Below are positions 1 to 8,086 of a stretch of 64,000 nucleotides of DNA, in pieces. Each line of letters starts with the position of its first letter. Within the stretch, counting starts at the first letter, position 1. The DNA is from Myxococcus sp. RHSTA-1-4 (lineage in GTDB: Bacteria > Myxococcota > Myxococcia > Myxococcales > Myxococcaceae). The stretch lies in contig NZ_JAIQDG010000024.1 of the NCBI RefSeq assembly GCF_020037125.1, positions 117,070 to 181,069 of the forward strand. The letters are read 5' to 3'. The position numbers and the translations under genes were made by a program. The notes below the pieces were generated by a model that saw only the letters and a program-made list of their open reading frames with translations, searched no databases and was not told the DNA's origin.

Positions 1-342
1 CGGCATCGCCGACCTCCAGGTGAGGATGAAGCCGCGCGATGCCAGCAGCGACAAGGCCGGCCGGTCCATCAGGGAAACCCCTCACTACCCATGTGTTCAA
101 GCCCACCATCACCGGGGCGTACGACCTCCACCTCGTGACGAATGAGGCGAGCACCTACCAGGCCGGGTGCCCCCCCCTGATGAGCCCGCGGGTCAGCTCG
201 CACATTGATGGTGCCGTTACGACCCAGAGGCAGTGGCCCGCGTACCCCAAATACAGTTGCCACTCACCTAACAACGAGGGCGGCGCGCGAGTCGAAGCCA
301 ACGCCTGGCTGCGCCTCACCGCCGTCCTCGCAGGAGAGTTGG
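1..342. other. No confident gene
   Basis: This leading stretch sits before the Kelch lipoprotein. Short open frames exist but each closes or runs into the lipoprotein in another frame. The tail of an upstream gene entering from the left edge is possible, because the second forward frame stays open from base 2 to about base 150, but there is no recognisable domain. A ribosome binding site (AGGAGA, about 332-337) for the next gene ends the segment. Confidence 0.4.
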
Positions 343-2658
343 ATGACCCGAAACGGAAAGACGTGGCTGCTGTGCATGGTGTTGGCCCTCTGCGCCGCCG
401 TGTCCGGCTGCGGCCCGGAGGAAGCCTCGGGCGAGGCCCAGGCGTTGGTGACGCTACCGCAGGCGTTGAGCGCCAGCGACGTGGCGAGGGTGGAACTGAC
501 GGTGACCGGAACGGGCATGGTCACACGCACCGAGGCGCTCGCGAAGACGGGCGGGGTGTGGGGCGGGTTGGTGGGCAACCTCCCGGCGGGCACCGGCCGC
601 ACCTTCCGGGGCGAGGCCTTCAACTCCGCCAACACCCTCATCTACGCGGGCCAGGTGACGGGCGTCACCATCACCGCCGGACAAACGACGTCGGTGACCC
701 TGATGCTGCAGGAGGTGAACGCCCCCGCGCCCTTCGAGAATGCGGCACCGGTTATCACCTCCGTGGTGGCCAGCCCCGCGATGGTGGGCCCCGGGGGCGT
801 GGTGGCACTGCAGGCGAGCGCGGAGGACCCCAATACCGGGGACACCCTCACCTATGCGTGGACGGCAGGCGCGGGCAGCTTCACCGCGGCTTCGAGCCTC
901 AACACGGCCTGGACGGCGCCCACGACGCCCGGGCCCGTGGTGCTGACGCTGACGGTGACGGATTCGAAGGGCGCCACGGCGGCCCTGAGCCTCACCATCA
1001 CCGTGAACACCGGCACGGGCAGGGCGGCCGTCAACGCCACCGTGAATACCTGGCCGCAAGTGGCACGAGTCACCGCGACGCCCAGCACGGTGGCGGTAGG
1101 CCAGACCGCCACCGTGCTGGCCACCGCCAGCGACAATGACGGGGACGGCCTCACCTACGCGTGGACGGCGGGGTGCGCGGGAACGTGGACCCATGCCACC
1201 TCGGCGAGCGCGAGCTTCACGCCCACCGCACAGCCTCCGGTGGGCAACCCGTGCGCCACCTGCGCGCTCACCGTGACGGTGGAGGACGGAAGGGGCGGAC
1301 AGACGACGGGGACGCTGGGTATCTGCGTGGGGACGCCGCCTTCGGCACTCTTCCCGCCGGAGGTCGTGGAGACCTTCCAGTCCACCCCCACCACGCCAGC
1401 GCCGGGAAGCGCCGTGGGCTTCCGGGTGCGGGCCAGGGACCCGCAAGGCAGTGCCCTCTCCTTCGCATGGGCGACCCACGTGGGCACGCTGGGGACGGCC
1501 ACCACCGCGGCGACGACGAGCGAGGTCGTCTGGACGGCGCCTGCCTGCGTGCCGCCGGGTACGACACCCACGGTGACGGTGACGGTCTCCAACGCGCTGG
1601 GACTGCGGACCACGAGCAGCTTCACCGTCACGGGGTCGCCCGTCTGTGACACCTCGGGATGGACGTCTGTCGGAAGCCTCACCGAGGCACGCTATCGGCA
1701 CACGGCGACGCTGCTGCCCTCGGGCAAGGTGCTGGTGGCGGGAGGTGGCGTCGGTTACAGCACCGACACGGTGGGCCTCTCATCCGCGGCCCTCTACGAC
1801 CCGGCGACGGACACCTGGGTGCCCACCGGAAGTCTTCGTGTGGGCCGCTACGGCCACACCGCGACGCTGCTGCCCTCGGGCAAGGTCCTGGTGGCCGGTG
1901 GCATCACCCGCGACGGTGAGGCCCTGACCTCGGCGGAGCTGTATGACCCAGCAACGGGCACCTGGGCCTATACCGGCTTTCTCTCCGTGGCCCGCTGGGC
2001 GCATCTGGCGACGCTGCTGCCCTCGGGCAAGGTGCTGGTGATTGGCGGCGACGGTTCCTTCAGCCAATACGCCGCGGAGCTGTACGACCCGGCGAGGGGC
2101 TCCTGGGCATCCACCGGAAGTCTCTCCGTGGCCCGAAGCACAGCCACGGCGACGCTGCTGCCCTCGGGCAAGGTCCTGGTGACGGGCGGCACCGGCGGCG
2201 GCAGTACGGATGTGGAGCTGTATGACCCGGCGACGGGCACCTGGGCACTCGCCGCCAGCATGACCGGGCTCCGCCGGTTCCACACGGCGACACTGTTGCC
2301 CTCGGGCAAGGTGCTGGTGACGGGCGGCGACCACTCCAGCGCCGGAGCCACCGCGGAGGTCTACGACCCGGCGACGGGCACCTGGGTGCCCACCGCCAGC
2401 ATGGCCGCGCGCCGCGCCAACCACACGGCGACACTGTTGCCCTCGGGCAAGGTCCTGGTGGCAGGCGGTCGCGTCAGCTCGACCCTGCCCGAGGCGGAGG
2501 TCTACGACCCGGCGACGGGCACCTGGACGCCCACTCCCAGCATGGCCACGCGCCGAGCCAACCACACGGCGACGCTGCTGCCCTCGGGCAAGGTGCTGCT
2601 CACGGGCGGCATGAGCCCTAACGGGCCTACCACCTCGACGGAGGTGTACTCGCCATGA
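343..2658 (+). CDS. Kelch-repeat lipoprotein with Ig/PKD-like domains
   Basis: Predicted secreted lipoprotein of 771 residues. The ATG at 343 is chosen because AGGAGA lies just upstream and the protein then opens with a signal peptide ending in lipobox VSGC (Cys23). Residues about 130-440 hold three Ig/PKD-like beta domains, recognised by recurring TYAW and TVTD motifs. The C-terminal 330 residues are seven or so Kelch-type blades, each carrying HTATLLPSGKVLV, then GG, then a YDPATGTW motif, which should close as a beta propeller. Such proteins are abundant in Myxococcaceae and are thought to sit on the cell surface; ligand and role are unknown. The repeat DNA is nearly identical between blades, so blade number may vary between strains. 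Confidence 0.85.
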   Translation: MTRNGKTWLLCMVLALCAAVSGCGPEEASGEAQALVTLPQALSASDVARVELTVTGTGMVTRTEALAKTGGVWGGLVGNLPAGTGRTFRGEAFNSANTLIYAGQVTGVTITAGQTTSVTLMLQEVNAPAPFENAAPVITSVVASPAMVGPGGVVALQASAEDPNTGDTLTYAWTAGAGSFTAASSLNTAWTAPTTPGPVVLTLTVTDSKGATAALSLTITVNTGTGRAAVNATVNTWPQVARVTATPSTVAVGQTATVLATASDNDGDGLTYAWTAGCAGTWTHATSASASFTPTAQPPVGNPCATCALTVTVEDGRGGQTTGTLGICVGTPPSALFPPEVVETFQSTPTTPAPGSAVGFRVRARDPQGSALSFAWATHVGTLGTATTAATTSEVVWTAPACVPPGTTPTVTVTVSNALGLRTTSSFTVTGSPVCDTSGWTSVGSLTEARYRHTATLLPSGKVLVAGGGVGYSTDTVGLSSAALYDPATDTWVPTGSLRVGRYGHTATLLPSGKVLVAGGITRDGEALTSAELYDPATGTWAYTGFLSVARWAHLATLLPSGKVLVIGGDGSFSQYAAELYDPARGSWASTGSLSVARSTATATLLPSGKVLVTGGTGGGSTDVELYDPATGTWALAASMTGLRRFHTATLLPSGKVLVTGGDHSSAGATAEVYDPATGTWVPTASMAARRANHTATLLPSGKVLVAGGRVSSTLPEAEVYDPATGTWTPTPSMATRRANHTATLLPSGKVLLTGGMSPNGPTTSTEVYSP

Positions 2659-2699
2659 CCGGAGCCTGAGACTCGACTCCGCCGGGCGTCGTCCCCGCC

Positions 2700-3422
2700 T
2701 CAGGCCAGGTTGTGGAAGACGCGCTGGACGTCGTCGTCCTGCTCCAGCGCGTCCACGAGCTCCAGCACCTCGGTGGCCTTGTCCTCGGGCAGCTCGATGA
2801 GATTCTGCGCCACGTACTCGGACTCGGCGGAGATGGGCGTCAGGCCCTTGGCTTCGATGGCGGACTGGAGCTGGCCGAAGTCGTTGAAGGCGCAACGGAT
2901 GATGAGCTGCTTCTCGCCCTTCTCACCGGTGCCCTCACCCAGCTCCTGGAGGCCGTGGTCGATGAGCTCCAGCTCCAGCTCGTCCTGATTCACGCCCTCG
3001 GGGTTGAGCCGGAAGACGCCCATGCGCTGGAACATGAAGGCCACGCTGCCGGTGGTGCCCAGGTTCCCGCTGTACTTGTTGAAGTGCATGCGCACGTTGG
3101 CCACGGTGCGCACGACGTTGTCGGTGGCGGTCTCCACCAGCAGGGCGATGCCGTGGGGGGCGTAGCCCTCGTAGAGCACGATTTCGTAGTCGGTGGCCGT
3201 CTGGCCGCTGGCGCGCTTGATGGCCGCGTCCACCTTGTCCTTCGGCATGTTCGCCGCGCGGGCGTTCTGGAGGACCCGGCGCAGCGTGGGGTTCGAATCG
3301 GGATTCGGCCCCCCGGCCTTCACGGCGATGGCGATGTCCTTGGAGATGCGCGTGAACTGCTTCGCCATCTTGTTCCAGCGGGCCATCATCGTGGCCTTGC
3401 GTGTCTCGAAAATGCGTCCCAT
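2700..3422 (-). CDS. YebC/PmpR/TACO1-family protein
   Basis: A 240-residue member of the YebC/TACO1 family, close to the usual length of about 240. Family landmarks are visible: the basic N-terminus MGRIFETRKATMMARWNKMA, the LRRVLQNARAANMPKDKV segment, the EGYAPHGIALLVE motif and a TGSVAFMF motif. The N-terminus is the MGRxFE form seen in Bacteroidetes-like members rather than MAGHSKW. The family was first described as transcription regulators; recent work links it to relief of ribosome stalling at proline-rich stretches, so a cytoplasmic translation role is likely. The ATG at 3422 is preferred to an upstream one at 3446 because it begins the conserved domain. It converges on the Kelch gene with 41 bp between stops. 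Confidence 0.9.
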   Translation of the reverse strand: MGRIFETRKATMMARWNKMAKQFTRISKDIAIAVKAGGPNPDSNPTLRRVLQNARAANMPKDKVDAAIKRASGQTATDYEIVLYEGYAPHGIALLVETATDNVVRTVANVRMHFNKYSGNLGTTGSVAFMFQRMGVFRLNPEGVNQDELELELIDHGLQELGEGTGEKGEKQLIIRCAFNDFGQLQSAIEAKGLTPISAESEYVAQNLIELPEDKATEVLELVDALEQDDDVQRVFHNLA

Positions 3423-3530
3423 GGGAGGGATGTATAGGTCGGCCACGACGCGCGTGGCTACTCCTACGCCACCTCCCTGGGGGCGCCCGGACAGGCTGGA
3501 ACGAGGGGAGCGGCTCGCCCCCCCGGGGGA

Positions 3531-3914
3531 CTACCGGACCTGCTGCTGCGCCGCCGGCATCCGGTTGGCGGCGCCGGAGCCCGGGCCGCCGGCGAGGGCG
3601 CGCTCCATGTGGGGGCCCAGCTGGCCGGCGGCCATCAGTCCGGCCATGCGGTAGTCGGAGATGAGCGACCAGAACGGGTACTTGAAGGACGCGGGCTTGT
3701 TGCGCTCGATGACGAAGTGGCTGAACCACGCGAAGCCGTAGGCGGCGACGAGCGCGGCCGGCACGAGCAGCCCGCGGCCCGTCACGGCGGCGGTGATGCC
3801 GATGCCCGTCCCCAGGCCGGTGCCGATGAAGTGAAGCCAGCGCGTGGAGGGCAGCGCGTGCTCCCGCAGGTAGAACGGCCAGAACTCGCCATAGGTCTGG
3901 ATGCGGTCGGACAT
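3531..3914 (-). CDS. DUF962 (Mpo1-like) membrane protein
   Basis: A small 127-residue membrane protein with the DUF962/Mpo1-like pattern: an N-terminal YGEFWPFYLREH motif, an RWLHFIGT motif, two hydrophobic segments (about 30-50 and 52-68), HFVIERNKPASFKYPFWSL and SDYRM. In yeast the related Mpo1 is an iron-dependent dioxygenase of 2-hydroxy fatty acid breakdown using conserved histidines; the His of HFIGT and of HFVIERNKP are present here. Bacterial function is unproven. It is divergent from the gene at 4043, with 128 bp between starts. No clear ribosome binding site is seen. Confidence 0.82.
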   Translation of the reverse strand: MSDRIQTYGEFWPFYLREHALPSTRWLHFIGTGLGTGIGITAAVTGRGLLVPAALVAAYGFAWFSHFVIERNKPASFKYPFWSLISDYRMAGLMAAGQLGPHMERALAGGPGSGAANRMPAAQQQVR

Positions 3915-4042
3915 GGAGAGAAGTTGTGTCCGGGGGGCCGGTCCACGTCAACCTGCCCTGGGTCGTAGCGTGTAGGCATGGACAGGGCTGGATGCCTGCC
4001 CCCCTTGTGGTGCCCCTGCATCGTTGTAGATTCCCCGTGCCC

Positions 4043-4888
4043 ATGTCGTCTTCCGCAACACTTCCGGCGCCTCTGTCGCTGCCCTCCGGCGGGGGGCTCC
4101 TCGCGCTCATCGAGATGGCGGCGTCTTTTCTCACGCGCGAGCGGTTGACGGCGGAGGAGCGTGCGCTGCTGGAGCAGGTGCAGAGCCTCTCTGACAAGTA
4201 CGGGACGTACCTGCTGGAGGCCGGAGATCGGGAAGACCTGCTGAGCCGTGTCGATGCGGTCCTGGAAGATGCCCGGTTCCATGAAGACTCCCTGAGCCTG
4301 AGCCTCCTGCTCGACCCCAGACACATCGCCGAGTCCATGCAGGCGCTGCGGGACGAACCTGAAGAGGACCTGAGGGGGTCGGCCCTGGTTCGGGCCCTGG
4401 GCCCCGCAGCGACTCCCGCTCTGCACAAATGCAATCAGTACCTGGCGGAGCTCGGCCGGTGCATGAGCCCCCTTTTTCAGGGCGCGACTCCGGTATTCGA
4501 GCTCCCTGCTCCGGGCACGATTGGCCCGGAGCCCCTGGCATATCTGAGCGACCCGGCAGTTCCGGTACCAATTGCGCGCGCCCTGCTCTCCGCACACCGC
4601 ACGAATGCCGTGGTCATGGCCATTGGCGCGGCGCGCTTCAGGGAACAGCCGATCGCCCGGTGGCTGGGCCTCGCGCTCGCGGATCTGCTCGCGGAGCAGG
4701 CCCGTGGCTTCCTGGCCTTGATGGCCGCATTCACGGGAACCGATGTTCCCGCCAGCCTCCTGCCCCCCGAAGAGCGGCTGGACCTGCTGGCCCTCCAGCG
4801 CAGCGCCCTGTCGGTGCAGTTGGCCTACGCTCGCTTCAACTCAGACGCGGAGCGCTCGGGTGAGCCGGTATACCCCTCCGCGTCCTGA
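4043..4888 (+). CDS. Unknown mostly helical protein, first gene of overlapping pair
   Basis: A 281-residue protein I do not recognise. It is largely predicted helix with leucine- and alanine-rich stretches, no signal peptide and no clear membrane segment; a CNQYLAELGRCM segment near the middle has two cysteines. The ATG at 4043 starts a run of normal codon use. Its 3' end overlaps the start region of the next gene (4860-5288) by 29 bp, which implies translational coupling. The partner resembles PemK/MazF toxins, so an antitoxin or regulator role is conceivable, but the protein is much longer than usual antitoxins and this is only inference. Confidence 0.7.
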   Translation: MSSSATLPAPLSLPSGGGLLALIEMAASFLTRERLTAEERALLEQVQSLSDKYGTYLLEAGDREDLLSRVDAVLEDARFHEDSLSLSLLLDPRHIAESMQALRDEPEEDLRGSALVRALGPAATPALHKCNQYLAELGRCMSPLFQGATPVFELPAPGTIGPEPLAYLSDPAVPVPIARALLSAHRTNAVVMAIGAARFREQPIARWLGLALADLLAEQARGFLALMAAFTGTDVPASLLPPEERLDLLALQRSALSVQLAYARFNSDAERSGEPVYPSAS

Positions 4889-5288
4889 GCCACGGCTCCG
4901 TGAGCGAGGCGTCGTTTCCGTCGTCATCAACGGAAAGCCTCGGCCCGCCATCCTCGTCCGCCTCTTCCAGGAAGAAGGACGCGCCGTTGTCCTCTGCGGC
5001 ACGGGCACCCGGCGCTCCGAGCTACTCGTCATCGAGGTTCCGCAAGCCACTGCCGCGGGGAAGTCGTTGCGCCTGACCAAGGACACGTATTTCTACGCGG
5101 ACCAATTGAAGAACGTGAAGCTCAGCCACTTGCAACCCGTGGAGGGGCTGTGTCCCCCGGGGCTCTTCCTCCAGGTACGACTCCTTGCCGAAGGAGCGCT
5201 CGCGGTGCTGACGGCCGAGGCGCTGACCAGGGACCTGGCCGAGGGCGCGGCCCCGGAGCTCGCCTCGACAGGAAGTGGACAGCCCTGA
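4860..5288 (+). CDS. PemK/MazF-like small protein
   Basis: A 142-residue protein read from GTG at 4860; no ATG or GTG follows before the conserved part, and a purine-rich GGAGCG lies upstream. The body reads GKPRPAILVRLFQ, then a hydrophobic strand with CGTGTRR, then LRLTKDTYFYADQLKNVKL and a final VEGLCPPGLFLQVRLL. This order (RP-hydrophobic strand, TYF, short strand, G) resembles the SH3-like barrel of PemK/MazF endoribonucleases. It overlaps the upstream gene by 29 bp and is followed by a hairpin. Resemblance is by eye only; the catalytic residues of MazF are not certain here. A plain SH3-like domain without toxicity is the main alternative. Confidence 0.6.
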   Translation: MSRYTPPRPEPRLRERGVVSVVINGKPRPAILVRLFQEEGRAVVLCGTGTRRSELLVIEVPQATAAGKSLRLTKDTYFYADQLKNVKLSHLQPVEGLCPPGLFLQVRLLAEGALAVLTAEALTRDLAEGAAPELASTGSGQP

Positions 5289-5296
5289 GCAGCCTG

Positions 5297-5316
5297 GGCT
5301 CCCTCGCAAGGGAGCC
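5297..5316 (+). terminator. Hairpin after the PemK-like gene
   Basis: Perfect 8-bp stem GGCTCCCT/AGGGAGCC with a four-base loop, nine bases after the stop codon. There is no T-run, which is common in GC-rich genomes, so termination strength is uncertain. Confidence 0.45.
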
Positions 5317-5405
5317 AGGGAGACACGCGCCCACGTCACCCGACTGACAGGGAGTCGCCGTGTCCACTCGGCGCGAGCCCACGGGTCGTGGGAGACTCCT
5401 GGGCG

Positions 5406-6482
5406 ATGGCGGAATGGATTCCCAAGCTGAACCCCGCGGTGGACCTGCGGAAGCTGGTGCTCAGTCCCGAGGAGGGCTTCGTGCTCTCGCGCCTGGACGG
5501 GGCCACTCCGGCGCGGAACCTCCCCGCACTGACGGGCCTGCCCGTGGAGCGGCTGCGGACCATCCTCACGCGCCTCGTCTCCGAGGGCGCGCTGCTCCCC
5601 GCGGCACCGGTAGCGAGCCCGGGTGGGGTTCCTGAAGCACGGGCCCCCCACCCCACCCCTCCTCGGGAGCAGGAGGAGGAACTGCCCACGCTCGACCTGA
5701 CGGCGCAGGAGGCCGAGGCCCCGGAGGCCGGCGATGCCGCCGACGAGCCGGAGCCCGCGGACGACGAGCCGGAGGTGGCGCTGGGCAACTACCGCCAGCT
5801 CTTCGAGACACGGCTGCACCCGCTGCCGGAGGACCAGCGCGTGGCGCACGCGCACGCGGCGGAGGACCCGGAGCTGTCCGCGCTGTGCTTCGACCCGGTG
5901 CCCGGGGTCATCAAGGCCGTGTTGGAGAACGCGCGAGTCGGTCTCGCGCATGCACGCCTGGTGGCGCGCTACCACCGCACCCCCGTGGGGCTGGAGGCGC
6001 TGTGCGGCCGGGCGGCATTCGCCGCGGACGCGGGCGTGCGGCGGTGGTTGGTGCGCAACCCGCAGCTCCCCTCCGGCCTCTTCCGCCGGCTGTGGGGCTC
6101 GCGGCGCCTGATGGAGCTGCACAAGGTATCGAACGACCGCGACATCCCCGAGGGGACGCGGCGCTCGGCGCGCGAGGTGCTCCGCCAGCGCTTCACCACC
6201 GGGCCCGCCGAGGAGAAGGTGGAGCTCATCATCAACACGGAGGGCCGCTCGCTGGCGGCGCTCATCGGCCTGCCGGTGGACGGCAAGACGGCGTCGCTCC
6301 TGTGCGGACGCACCTACCGCTCGCCGATGCTCATCCAGAACATCGCCCGCTGGAGCGCGGCGCCACCGGCGCTCATCGCGCACCTCCTGCGGCAGGAGGC
6401 GGTGCGCCGCCAGCCGCAGCTCCGCACCCTGCTCGCCCGCCACCCCAACGCCCCCGCGGAGGCGAAGCGCGGCGGCGCGTGA
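5406..6482 (+). CDS. Unknown two-domain helical protein
   Basis: A 358-residue soluble protein starting at MAEWIPKLNP. Residues 1-60 (LVLSPEEGFVLSRLDGATPARNL, TGLPVERL, RLVSEGALL, in segments) look like a winged-helix-like domain found at the front of several myxobacterial proteins. A low-complexity acidic, proline-rich linker follows (about 75-125). The rest is a helical-repeat-like region with repeated ARHP/VRNPQLP/ARYHRTP motifs, typical of alpha-solenoids. No enzyme motif is visible. The last ten codons and the stop lie inside the first copy of a 70-bp tandem repeat. Function unknown. Confidence 0.75.
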   Translation: MAEWIPKLNPAVDLRKLVLSPEEGFVLSRLDGATPARNLPALTGLPVERLRTILTRLVSEGALLPAAPVASPGGVPEARAPHPTPPREQEEELPTLDLTAQEAEAPEAGDAADEPEPADDEPEVALGNYRQLFETRLHPLPEDQRVAHAHAAEDPELSALCFDPVPGVIKAVLENARVGLAHARLVARYHRTPVGLEALCGRAAFAADAGVRRWLVRNPQLPSGLFRRLWGSRRLMELHKVSNDRDIPEGTRRSAREVLRQRFTTGPAEEKVELIINTEGRSLAALIGLPVDGKTASLLCGRTYRSPMLIQNIARWSAAPPALIAHLLRQEAVRRQPQLRTLLARHPNAPAEAKRGGA

Positions 6483-6694
6483 GGCAGGCCGTCTGAAGCC
6501 CCCCCCGCGCGACCGGGCGTTCCTCGCGGAGGCGAAGCGCGGCGGCACGTGAGGCAGGCCGTCTGAAGCCCTCCCCGCGCGACCGGGCGTTCCTCGCGGA
6601 GGCGAAGCGCGGCGGCGCGTGAGGCAGGCCGTCCGAAGCAGCCCCCCGCGCGACCGGGCGTTCCTCGCGGAGGCGAAGCGCGGCGGCGCGTGAG
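6456..6694. repeat. 70-bp tandem repeat, 3.4 copies
   Basis: Three full units and one partial unit begin at 6456, 6526, 6596 and 6667 (periods 70, 70 and 71). The core GAGGCGAAGCGCGGCGGC recurs exactly, and the units differ at few positions. The first unit contains the end of the upstream coding region (encoding AEAKRGGA and stop), so the downstream units look like duplications of that gene end. It ends 3 bp before the stop codon of the reductase gene on the other strand. Confidence 0.9.
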
Positions 6695-6696
6695 CC

Positions 6697-7551
6697 TCAG
6701 CGCTTGAGCGCCGCCGCGACCGCGTCCGCGAGCGGCGTCGTCGGCCTGCCGATGAGCCGGCGCAGGTCGCCGGAGGAGTCGTCCAGCGACCCTTGCGCGG
6801 CGTTGACGTCGGAGTCCACCAGCACCGCGGCAAAGGGCCCTGGCACCCCCACGCCCACGAGCGCCGCCTGGTACTGCTCGGGCGGCAGGTTGTTGTATCC
6901 AATCGTCTTGCCGGCCTGGCGCGACACCTCGGTGGCCAGCTCCGCCATGGTGAACGGCGTGTCTCCGGCAAGCTCGTACACCTTGTTCTCATGGCCCGAG
7001 CCGGTGAGCACCGCCACCGCGGCCGCCGCGTAGTCCGCCCGGGTGGCGGCGGCGATACGGCCCTCGCCCGCGCTGCCCATGAACGCGCCGTGCGCCAGCG
7101 TCGGCCCCAGGTTCTCGGTGTAGTTCTCGATGTACCAGCCGTTGCGCAGGAACACGTAGGGCAGGCCGGAGGCGCGGATGGCCTCCTCGGTGGCCTTGTG
7201 CTCCGCCGCCAGCGCCATCTTCGAGCGGTCCGCGTGCAGGACGCTCGTATAGGCGAGCAGCCTCACCCCCGCCTTCCTGGCCGCCTCCACCACCGCCTGG
7301 TGCTGCTGCGCCCGCTTCCCGACCTCACTGGAGGAGATGAGCAGCACCTTCTCCACTCCAGCGAGCGCCGGCCCCAGCGTCTCCGGCTGGCTGTAGTCCG
7401 CCTTGCGCACCTGGACGCCGCGCGCCGCGAGGTCGCCGGCCTTCTCGGGATTGCGCGCGGCCGCGACGACCTGGCTGGCGGGGACCTTCTTGAGCAACTC
7501 CTCGATGACGAGACGGCCGAGCTTACCGGTGGCTCCGGTGACGAGAATCAT
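6697..7551 (-). CDS. NmrA/QorB-like NAD(P)H:quinone oxidoreductase
   Basis: A 284-residue atypical short-chain dehydrogenase of the NmrA/QorB group; E. coli QorB (YtfG) is 286 residues. The N-terminal TGATGKLG is the GxxGxxG dinucleotide-binding loop, followed by AAARNPEKA (NADP-type arginine) and, mid-protein, FLRNGWYIENY. The likely reaction is NAD(P)H-dependent reduction of quinones in the cytoplasm. Start at 7551 is chosen because it puts the Rossmann fold at residue 1. It is divergent from an HxlR regulator, the same arrangement as ytfG-ytfH in E. coli, which supports both the name and redox-responsive control. Confidence 0.88.
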   Translation of the reverse strand: MILVTGATGKLGRLVIEELLKKVPASQVVAAARNPEKAGDLAARGVQVRKADYSQPETLGPALAGVEKVLLISSSEVGKRAQQHQAVVEAARKAGVRLLAYTSVLHADRSKMALAAEHKATEEAIRASGLPYVFLRNGWYIENYTENLGPTLAHGAFMGSAGEGRIAAATRADYAAAAVAVLTGSGHENKVYELAGDTPFTMAELATEVSRQAGKTIGYNNLPPEQYQAALVGVGVPGPFAAVLVDSDVNAAQGSLDDSSGDLRRLIGRPTTPLADAVAAALKR

Positions 7552-7609
7552 GGGGTGCCTCTCCTGGCGTGAGGACTTCGTTGGAAACACGAGACACACC
7601 GTAATGACC

Positions 7610-7630
7610 GTACTAACTTTTCGTAAGTAC
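7610..7630. promoter_or_regulatory. Operator-like palindrome between reductase and HxlR genes
   Basis: Imperfect palindrome GTACTAAC-TTTTC-GTAAGTAC with one mismatch in 8-bp arms, in an AT-rich island 24 bp before the regulator start and 59 bp before the reductase start. A related half (ACTTTTTGGTAAG, 7633-7645) directly repeats ACTTTTCGTAAG (7616-7627). HxlR-family sites often have TACT...AGTA cores, which fits. Confidence 0.55.
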
Positions 7631-7653
7631 CCACTTTTTGGTAAGCTACTGAC

Positions 7654-8076
7654 ATGTCAGCGAACAAGCAGCCCAAGCACCTGCGCAAGGCGATGGCGAA
7701 GTGGGCCGAGCAGCGGGGCGACCTCTACGCTCCCGCGTGCCCGTCCCGGGGCGTGCTGGACCACGTCACGAGCCGCTGGGGGGTGCTGGTGCTCGTGGCC
7801 CTGCTGGAGGGCACGCACCGCTTCAGCGAGCTGCGGCGCAAGGTGGCGGGCGTGAGCGAGAAGATGCTCGCCCAGACGCTGCACGCGCTGGAGGAGGACG
7901 GCTTCGTGCTGCGCGAAGTCTATCCGGTGATTCCCCCGCGCGTGGACTACAGCCTCACCCCCATGGGCGAGGAAATCGCCGGACACATCGAGGTCCTCAC
8001 CGACTGGATTGAGGACAACATGGGCCGCATCATCACCGCCCGCGCCCAGCACGTGCCCAGGAAGTCCACAGGCTGA
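7654..8076 (+). CDS. HxlR-family transcriptional regulator
   Basis: A 140-residue winged-helix regulator with the HxlR pattern: CPSRGVLDHVTSRWGVLVL, then RFSELRRKVAGVSEKMLAQTL as recognition region, LEEDGFVLREVYPVIPPRVDY as wing and LTPMGEEI. The cysteine just before the helical core (ACPSR) matches the redox cysteine of QorR and YodB. It probably represses the divergent quinone reductase and itself through the palindrome between them, responding to quinone or electrophile stress. That regulation is inferred from the family and from gene order. Confidence 0.92.
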   Translation: MSANKQPKHLRKAMAKWAEQRGDLYAPACPSRGVLDHVTSRWGVLVLVALLEGTHRFSELRRKVAGVSEKMLAQTLHALEEDGFVLREVYPVIPPRVDYSLTPMGEEIAGHIEVLTDWIEDNMGRIITARAQHVPRKSTG

Positions 8077-8086
8077 CCGGAGCGCC

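Noticed and set aside
39..1139. A 366-residue protein at the left edge
   Set aside because: Most of the frame overlaps the well-supported Kelch lipoprotein; only its first part (39-342) could be real and has no recognisable domain.
3285..3310. tRNA-like GGTTCGAATC string
   Set aside because: It lies inside the coding part of the YebC-family gene and has no matching acceptor or anticodon arm.
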